Source: Rallus limicola (Eukaryota; Chordata; Aves; Gruiformes; Rallidae). Taken from it: a stretch of 64,000 bases of DNA. The first letter of the stretch is position 1. Every line of letters starts with the position of its first letter. Positions 56,770-64,000 of the stretch are shown here, in pieces. The position numbers were made by a program, and so were the translations under genes. The stretch is taken from assembly GCA_022605955.1 (NCBI GenBank), contig JAKCOZ010000039.1:5947501-6011500 (forward strand), in the 5' to 3' direction. The notes beneath the pieces are model-generated. The model saw only the letters and a program-made list of their open reading frames with translations. It was not told where the DNA came from and did not search any database.

Positions 56770-57672
56770 CCACCCTCAGCAAGTACACCAATGATGCGAA
56801 GCTGGGAGGAGGGGCTGACACGCAGGAACACTGCGCTGCCATCTAGAGAGACCTGGACAGGCTGGAGAGCTGGGCAGGGAGAAACCTAATGAAATTCAAC
56901 AAAAGCAATTGTAAAGTCTTGCACCTGGGAAGGAATAACCACTTGAATCAGTACAGGCTGGGGGATGACCTGCTGGAGAGGAGCTCAGTGGAGAAGGACC
57001 TGGGGGTCCTGGTTGATGACAGGTTGGCCATGAGCCAGCAGTGTGCACTGGTGGCTGAGAGAGCCAATGGGATCCTGGGGTGCATCAGGAGGAGTGTGGC
57101 CAGCAGGTCAAAGGAGGTGATCCTCCCCATCTACTCTGCCCTGGTCAGGCCCCACCTGGAGTATTGTGTCCAGTTCTGGGCTCCCTGGTATAGAAAAGAC
57201 AGGGATGTCCTGGAGAGAGTCCAGAGAAGGGCTATGAAAATGAAAGGCCTGGAGCATCTCCCCTGTGAGAAAAGGCTGAATGAACTGGGATTGTTCAGCC
57301 TTGAGAAAGGAAGACTGAGAGGGGATCTGATCAATGTTTATAAATATCTCAAGTGTGGGACACAGGGGGAAACGGCCAGCCTCTTTTCAGTGGTCTGTGA
57401 GGACAGGACAAGGGGCAATGGCTGCAAGTTGGAGCACAGGAAGTTCCGCACCAACATGGGGAAGAACTTTTACACCGTGAGGGTGACAGAGCCCTGGGAC
57501 AGGCTGCCCAGGGGGGTTGTGGAGTCTCCTTCTCTGGAGATATTCAAGACCCGTCTGGACACCTACCTGTGCAATATGAGCTAGGGAGCTGCTTTGGCAG
57601 GGGGGTTGGACCCGATGATCTCTGGAGGTCCCTTCCAACCCCTACAATTCTGTGACTCTGTTATTCTGCGAT
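56770..57672 (+). mobile_element. CR1 LINE fragment, about 900 bp, with reverse-transcriptase remnant
   Basis: Plus-strand CR1 ending CTACAATTCTGTGACTCTG plus further octamer-like tail to about 57672. A 231-codon frame (56889-57584) is the CR1 ORF2 C-terminus ([20 protein letters not shown]). The 5' part with the catalytic motifs is missing, so the copy is inactive. It is close to the 12599-13245 copy, so both probably belong to the same subfamily. Confidence 0.93.
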
Positions 57673-58424
57673 AACCTCGGTAGGGCTTCCCTCTTCATAG
57701 CAACTGAAGGGATAGTTAAAAAAAACCCCAAACCAGTCCTTGCATCATTCAGCAGATGGAGGAGCCAATACTAGGCAATGTAAGAAGACGGAGCCTTTTT
57801 TTGGCATGCATAACTGATAGTTTTGTATGGGTACCCATTTTTAAATTTTTTTTCAACTAGAAACATTAAAAAGATTTGAAGAATTGAGATTAAGGCATTT
57901 CAAAATTGTCAAAGCTGTATTTTAACTAGTTTCTAAGGTGAAAACAGCATGTATGCAGTATGTAGCATAGATTAATGTATGACTTAAACTGGGACAGAGA
58001 CAGATGGCATTGGGATAGGTGAAGATGCCAAAGAAGTTTAGTTTTCAACTGCCCTGAGGAGACAAAGTGAGATGTGATGAGTCAAGGAGGAAGAGTTTTA
58101 AAACAAAATAAGAAGGACCTAGAATGAGAGTTCCAGTGGTATAGACAGGAGAGTAAGACCATTGCCCACAGTTTATGTGGGAAAATTTAAAACAATATGG
58201 GTAACACTTGAATAAATGAGTCTATAGAGAGGTAAAATTCAAAATTATAAATGCAGAGGCTGGTAAAATTCAAAATTATAAATGCAGAGGCTGGAGTCAT
58301 AATATTTATGAAAAATATTCTCCATTTGTTCACAAAAGACATAGTAGTTCAAACAGAAATCAAAGCAAGGTAAGTACTTTTCCTTTCCACAGCAGCTATT
58401 GCAATACTTGCCTGCTCTTGGCCC
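57673..58424. other. Intergenic sequence with a 31-bp tandem duplication
   Basis: 58231-58261 is repeated exactly at 58262-58292 (GGTAAAATTCAAAATTATAA at the start of each). Nothing else is recognised. Confidence 0.6.
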
Positions 58425-58870
58425 CAGAGGAGGGCCACAGAGGATAAGAAGGCTGGAGCACCTTTCCTACAAAGACAGGCTGAGAAAGTTGGGGGTGTTC
58501 AGCCTGGAGAAGAGGAGTCCACAGGGAGACCTTACTGCAGCCTTCCAGTGCCTGAAGAGGCTTACAGGCAAGCTGAGGAGGGGCTGTTTGCAAGGGTGTG
58601 TAGCGACAGGGTAAGGGGCAATGGGTTTAAACTAGAACAGAGTAGGTTTAGATTAGACATTAGGAAGAAGTTCTTCATTGTGAGGGTGGTGAGGCACTAG
58701 CACAGGTTGCCCAAAGAGGTAGTGGAGGCCCCATCCCTGGAGACATTCAAGGTTAGATTTGATGGGGTTCTGAGCCACCTGATCTAGTGAAGATGTCCCT
58801 GCTTACTGCAGGGGGGTTGCACTAGACGACCTTTAGACATCCTTCCAATCTAACGCATTCTATGATTTAC
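58425..58870 (+). mobile_element. CR1 LINE fragment (3' end)
   Basis: Contains GGCTGGAGCACCTTTCCTAC, TGAGGGTGGTGAGGCACTAG and the terminal ACGCATTCTATGATT. Frameshifted and truncated. Confidence 0.9.
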
Positions 58871-59613
58871 TCTAAATCTACCTTCTTTCAGTTTAAAGTC
58901 TCTTTCTTCCTCACAGTGAATATAGTGACTGGGACAAAATTCCAGTTACTGGCTTATTTAGGGCATGGGGAGGAGGGGGAGACTCTCTCCTATAGTACTA
59001 GTCCTGATTCTTGCTTTTTGTGATGAATATCTAGGAAACAAGGAGACGCGTGCCTCACCAACAGCAAACAAACAAAGGGACTGAAATTCTATGAAACTAT
59101 AAATGGAATTAGCAGCCATTGGCATTGCTCCTGTGAATCTGGGCACATGAAATATGAAGCAAGAGCATTTGTTCTGCCCATGTGAGATGTAGCTGGGGTA
59201 AGGGCTGCCCTCGTCTCTGAATACAGTTTCTGAATTATTCAGTGTACTGGCTTTCTGCTCCGGCAGTAGGCCTGCTCAGCTCAGCTCACCTGCTTTCACT
59301 TCCTTTTCTTTTATTCTTCCTTAAACAGGCCTGCAATTGCTCCCATGTATTATTTATTGAATGTACTGCTCTCTTAAAACATAGCTGTGGGTGGAACCGA
59401 CTCTGTAGGTACAGTTTGCACCCCGTATTTGGAGCAATTGCTGGAAAGAGAGAAAACAGGCCCCAGTTCAATATGTAAGGTGCAAGAATGTAAAAAACCC
59501 AAAGAATACAGAGTTGCCTCTCTTTGCCCATGGATTATTCTATCCTGTGTCACAGAAAACCTGAAAGCAGTCTTCAGTAAAACTGCACCCTAGATGTACT
59601 CTTTATTCAGGTT
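58871..59613. other. Intergenic sequence, nothing recognised
   Basis: No exon, RNA gene or repeat family could be supported. Confidence 0.4.
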
Positions 59614-60656
59614 TGTTGTAGTTTTGCATGGCGGGGTTCTGGTGGAGAAGGGGGGATGCATGGGTGGCTTCTCCAAGCAGCAGCCAGAAGCTCTCTGCAG
59701 GCCCCACAGAGCAAACACCAGCCGGCTCAAGGCTGGAGTTGTTGCTGACCAAGGCCGAGCCAATCAGCAATGGTCACAGCGCCTCTGGGGATCACATTTA
59801 AGAGAAAAAAAACTTTTAAGCAGCTGCTTTTTGCCACCAGAGAAGGGAGTGGGAAATGTAAGGAGCTGTGCAGGCACCAAGGCCAGGGGAAGATGGGGAG
59901 GAGGCACCCCAGGTGCTGGAGAGAAAGATGCCCCTGCAGCCCATGGAGAAGCCCATGGTGGAGTGCGTGTCTCCCGGCAGCCCATGGAAAAGGCTGAGAC
60001 CCCACCTGCAGCCTGTGGAGAGGCCTCACACTGGAGCAGGTGGAGACATACAGAAGATGCTGTGACCCGTGTTGGAGCCTCTGCCAGCACTTGCAGCCCG
60101 TGGAGGAGACAGACACAGATATGAGTGAGAAAGATCTGTGCCAGAGCAGGTTTGTTGGGGGGGGGGGGGGGGAAGCTTGTGACCCCATGGAGGACCCGGC
60201 TGGAGCCACTGAGAGACATTCTGTGATTTGTGACTGCACCCAGAGAAGTGACCCACACTGGGGCAGCTGGTGAAGAGCTGAAGCTGCGGTGGAAAGGACT
60301 CAAGTGGGAGAAGTTCATGGAAGACTGTCTCCTGTGGGTGTGCAGCAGGGGAAGGGTGTGAGGAATGCCTGCTCAGAAGGGAGGGGTGGGGGAAGCACTT
60401 TAAGATCTGGTCACACTTCTTATTACGTGACTCTGGTCTCACTGGGTGTGCAGTGCAGTGTAATAGAGAGTTTCTTTCCTTTATTCTGTGTTGAGTCTGT
60501 TTTGCCTGTGCTGCTGATGGCAGAATGATCTCTCCCTGTCCTTATCTCCACTCCTAAGCCTCTCAATATGTATTTTCTCCCCTGTCCAGCTGCAAAGGGG
60601 AGTGATAGAGCAGCTTTGGTGGGTGTCTGGCTTTCAGCCAGGGTCAGACCACCACA
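59614..60656 (+). mobile_element. ERVL-like solo LTR
   Basis: It begins TGTTGTAGTTTTGCATGG and ends GGTCAGACCACCACA, so it is inverted relative to the 4.3-, 47.4- and 54.3-kb copies. It contains a 16-G run at 60157-60172. No exact target duplication is seen (AGGTT versus GGACT). Confidence 0.82.
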
Positions 60657-63086
60657 GGACTTTATTTCTTTTTCTCTTTTTTTTTTTTTCCAGAAGCAGC
60701 TACTTATGTACCATATTCAAGAGTGATGCAATAAAGACTCCAGCACATCCTATCTCAAATACTCAGCTGCTTATTGGGTGGTACTGGTAGCAAAGTATCT
60801 GTCTTCTGATCTCCACAGCATCACTGATGGGGACACTGCAGACACCCCCCCAGGGTGGCTGGTTAGGGCTGGTGAGGCCCCTCAACCCTGACACTCAAAT
60901 GGATAACGTGAATACTATCTAAGTGAGATTTGTGAGGTCATTTAGAAATGACCCATATTTTCTGCATAACAACTACAAAGAGTCTCCACCCTTGCTTTCT
61001 GTTTCTGTATTTTAGTTTACTTAAAAGTCATTTCAGTGCTATGAATGTCTGGTCAGATGGAACAGACATGTACCACAGCCTCCTGTCAAGCCTCAGACAA
61101 GACAAGCAATACCAAAGGCAGGAGAAACATTAAAAGATAGAGAGACGATTCAATTAAGCCACTGGTACATCATAAAACCCCAACTACAGTTGATTTTCCA
61201 GTACAATGCAAGATGGGGAGGAAGGTTTTCCCAAAATGGAGAACAAGCAGATTAAGGAGCCTGACAACAATTTAACTTATTTTTAAAAACTGAGATCTCA
61301 GATGAATGGGGGGTAACCCTGGGGCAGCGGCGTGCACTGCCGAGTGTCCAAACAATTCCCTGAAGGGTCAGGATCTGCTGCACATCATAGTTCTCTCTTT
61401 TAATTCCCATCTAGAGAGCTTCCTGCCCTTTTTCCATTTATAGACTGGCTTCAGAGAAGATCACAGATGAACATACACTGCATGATTTGTCACATGCGTG
61501 GTGGCGCGTTTATACTTAGATTAACTCTGCAACAACTGCTGTACGTAAGCTTTAGCTTTTGAATTAACCTAAAGCCTGACCGTAGCCATACGTCTCACAT
61601 CTCCACCAGACACACAAACCTCGTGGAAGTGTTTAGCTCCATCAGGCTCTGTGGGATTCCTATGGGAGAGACATCTTGAAAAATATGGTCTGTAGGATGG
61701 TTTGTGCTCCCATGCAGCCAAATCTGGGCTGGATTCCTGGTTTTGTTTTCTCATTCATCTTCCTTTCTTTAAAAGATGGAGAAATGACACATCTTGCCCT
61801 CGGGGTAAGAAATACATCTCTGGTTGGTCACCAGTGACATGGTCACTGACCAGACAGTCCTTCCTACATGCTGAACTTCACCTCCAGCAACAGTGGCTTG
61901 CGACATGCAGGCGTCATGCAGAGATCATCGCTGGAAACTACAGGTCCCACAGACACATGGGAAGGGCAGATGAATCACAGTTCCTTCTCCATCCTCAAAC
62001 AAAAGTGGCTGGAGAGCTTGGAGCAGCGTTAACCCTGCGATGTGAGACTTACAGCCGCTTTCAATTCTGCACGCCTCTCAGCAGTCTCTTGGGAGCAAAG
62101 CCCAACCAATAAAGAAGGTAAATACCAGCTTTGCTGGGCCTCTGCCTGGCTGCCATAAGCTGCTCTTGCACAAGCGATTCTGGGAGCTGTTTCAGCAGCA
62201 CATTTTTGCCTCTGGCGTTTAAAGTTCAAGTGGTGCTGTCTTGTTAAAGATTTCTCCCTTCTTTTAACGGGTTTTCTTTCTCCCTCCTTCCCCCAGCCAC
62301 AGAGTGACTTTGCTTCACTTTCAAAAGCTACAATCTAGTAAATACCTTGATGTAAAGAATGGTATAGATTTCCACCCCAGGCAAGGCGACTGGACTGGCC
62401 ATTATTTCAGTGAGACATCAAAAAAAAAATCATACTCATGTGTGTTTGTTTTTATTTTGAATTGCTGTTGTTGCCAGCTGTGCAACAGGCACTGGAAGCT
62501 GCTGCTACAGAGATTGGGTTTGCACTTTCTACTCTCAAGACTGGCAGCAAAAAAAAAATGTCAGTTGTTGCTCATGTATAAATCCACACCCCTGAGCTGT
62601 GATTCAGCAAATTCCCAGAGTAACTCTACTCTGAAACCCAGGTTCCTCCTTGTCCTGTCCTGCCGGGGGTGGATTTCCCCTAGAGAAGCCAATGAACAAA
62701 AGCTCGTTTATTTCTGTACGTGATGAGGAGGAAACTTGCTCCACCATCCCTCCACCTCTTCCTGCAAAATGCTGGCTCTGTTTTGCACCGACCACTTCAG
62801 GTTGTGAATGAAAATGGAAGTCTGGGCGGCGGGGGGAGCTGGGATATAGAAATCGTTGTTTCCAGCAGCACTCCCTGGCTGTGCTCCATGCCTCATAAAT
62901 ATTAGTGCTCACCTCATTTTGGCTACGAAGAGAAGCAGAAGCAAGCTGCCTGTGCCTTACTTCAGCAAACCACCTAAGGTGCTCTCTTGGAGAGGCAGAT
63001 CCGAGGACTCTCTTGTTAACTGACATTATTGAGGAAATACGCTTGCTTTCTTGCTTGCTTTTTTTTTCTTGCCACGGTTGTGACAG
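60657..63086. other. Sequence upstream of the ARL11 coding exon
   Basis: Probably ARL11 5' flank or intron. No named repeat. Short open frames here have no family features. Confidence 0.4.
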
Positions 63087-63093
63087 CATCTTG

Positions 63094-63630
63094 ATGGGGA
63101 AGCTGATCTCCAAAGGCCAGCGCAAAAGAGATGCTCGAGTCGTCATGCTGGGGCTTGACTTTGCTGGCAAATCCACCCTGCTGTACAAACTGAAGAGCGG
63201 CCGGGCTGTGGAGACCTGCCCGACGGTGGGCTTCAACGTGGAGTCTCTGCAGACACCCTGTCGCATATCCTTCACCCTCTGGGACGTCGGCGGACAAGGC
63301 AGCCTGCGGGCGAGCTGGCCTGACTACCTGGAGGACATCAGCACCCTCATCTTCGTCCTCGACAGCACAGACACGGTCCGACTGCCCGAAGCAGCAGCAG
63401 CGCTGGAGGAAACGCTGAGCCACCCCAGCATGGCTGGCGTCCCTGTCCTCCTCCTGGCCAACAAGCAGGAGGTGCCAGGAGCGCTATCTCCTGCTGAGCT
63501 CGGGGAGAGGCTGCGGCAGGGGCGGCTGGCAGCGTGCCGCTGGGTGCTCCAGGGGTGCAGTGCCTACACTGGACAGGGCCTGAAGGAAGCCATGGCTGTC
63601 CTGGGAGAGCTGCTGCGGGGTCTGGAGTAG
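63094..63630 (+). CDS. ARL11: ARL11, ADP-ribosylation factor-like GTPase 11 (178 aa, one coding exon)
   Basis: All ARF-family GTPase motifs are seen. Gly2 follows Met (MGKLISK) for N-myristoylation. G1 is GLDFAGKST (20-28), and the G2 threonine is in CPTVGFNVE (T44). G3 is WDVGGQ (63-68) with Gln68 at the catalytic position, G4 is NKQE (123-126), and G5 is CSAYTGQGL (155-163). Human ARL11 is 196 aa, so this one is somewhat shorter at the C-terminus. The start was chosen because it gives the myristoylation site and because a T-rich acceptor (TTGTGACAG/CATC) lies at 63086, seven bases before the ATG; the context is weak (T at -3). The frame is open 63 codons further upstream (from 62905), most likely noncoding. 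In mammals ARL11/ARLTS1 is a tumour-suppressor candidate and is induced in activated macrophages, where it promotes ERK signalling (established). High GC at third positions is normal for a compact avian exon. Confidence 0.96.
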   Translation: MGKLISKGQRKRDARVVMLGLDFAGKSTLLYKLKSGRAVETCPTVGFNVESLQTPCRISFTLWDVGGQGSLRASWPDYLEDISTLIFVLDSTDTVRLPEAAAALEETLSHPSMAGVPVLLLANKQEVPGALSPAELGERLRQGRLAACRWVLQGCSAYTGQGLKEAMAVLGELLRGLE

Positions 63631-64000
63631 AGCTTCTCCAAGAGCAGACCCATGCAGGGCCAGCGGAGACGAGGCAAATCTGAACATCGAGTGGACCCTT
63701 CCCACTCGCCGCTGCTCACAGATTTGCTACAGAGGATCCCAGACTCCAGGTGCCCCCTAAAATGAGCAGACCAGCAGTATGCACATGCCACATTGAAAAG
63801 TGCCCAACCGCTCACCGCTGAAACCCACCAGGAAGACCTCTGAGGAAAACTCCCACCGTGGAGCGTTTTTGTCTCCATCTCTTAGCCTCTCATTAACAGC
63901 CACAGCTTTCCTGGCAGCCGTCAGGCTCTGCTCATCCGGGGTGTGTGTGTGTGTGTGTGCAGTGCTTCAGCAGGGATGCTTTTTGCCAGGGCCGTATCAG
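63631..64000 (+). other. ARL11: ARL11 3' UTR (start), with GT microsatellite
   Basis: Follows the TAG at 63628-63630. A (GT)n run lies at about 63941-63959. No AATAAA is present before the window ends, so the 3' end of the gene lies beyond. Confidence 0.55.

Noticed and set aside
56889..57584. 231-codon frame as a host gene
   Set aside because: It is CR1 ORF2 C-terminal sequence, followed by the CR1 tail.
62604..63275. Minus-strand frame of 223 codons over the ARL11 start
   Set aside because: It is a shadow of the ARL11 exon and its flank. The GTPase motifs are on the plus strand.

Overview
The window is nuclear DNA from a bird. It holds three intron-containing or GTPase-type vertebrate genes in the order PHF11 (+), RCBTB1 (-), ARL11 (+), which is the order and orientation of the human 13q14 block. 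The interspersed repeats are CR1 LINEs (ten recognised, many ending in the ATTCTGTG-type tail) and solo LTRs of avian ERVL-like families. No mammalian-type SINEs or L1 elements are recognised. The LTR types suggest a neoavian bird rather than chicken, but that is inference and the species cannot be fixed from this window. Layout: 1-416 is sequence upstream of, or an intron of, PHF11. PHF11 codes from 417 to 19968 in nine exons whose phases all join (285 aa). Its 3' UTR runs to a poly(A) signal near 20710. A 1.27-kb minisatellite of about 57 apparently identical 22-bp units (20935-22199) fills much of the gap between the convergent 3' ends of PHF11 and RCBTB1. RCBTB1 codes on the minus strand from 43734 down to 23854 in eleven coding exons (531 aa, the human length), with a probable noncoding first exon in a CpG island at about 51850-52620. 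From 52.6 to 63 kb the sequence is intergenic and rich in repeats. The ARL11 coding sequence, in one exon, is at 63094-63630. 

Mobile DNA: ten CR1 pieces, all 5'-truncated, two of which (29452-30415 and 56770-57672) still carry reverse-transcriptase C-terminal reading frames. A roughly 1.1-1.2-kb LTR family is present in six copies: two at 3.4-5.8 kb (one inside the other) and the others at 39.2, 47.4, 54.3 and 59.6 kb. Two other ERVL-like LTRs lie at 28.8 and 45.3 kb. The copy at 47.4 kb is a clean solo LTR with a 5-bp target duplication. 

The three genes do not form an operon or a known joint pathway. PHF11 is a nuclear extended-PHD protein linked to cytokine transcription and DNA-end resection. 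RCBTB1 is an RCC1/BTB adaptor linked to CUL3 ubiquitin ligase. ARL11 is an ARF-like small GTPase linked to macrophage activation. Their adjacency is conserved vertebrate synteny. I did not find a new molecular system. The most unusual element is the homogeneous, G-rich minisatellite between the two convergent genes. Next are a TG/T tract at an RCBTB1 splice acceptor and the mobile elements packed against RCBTB1 exons 9 and 10.
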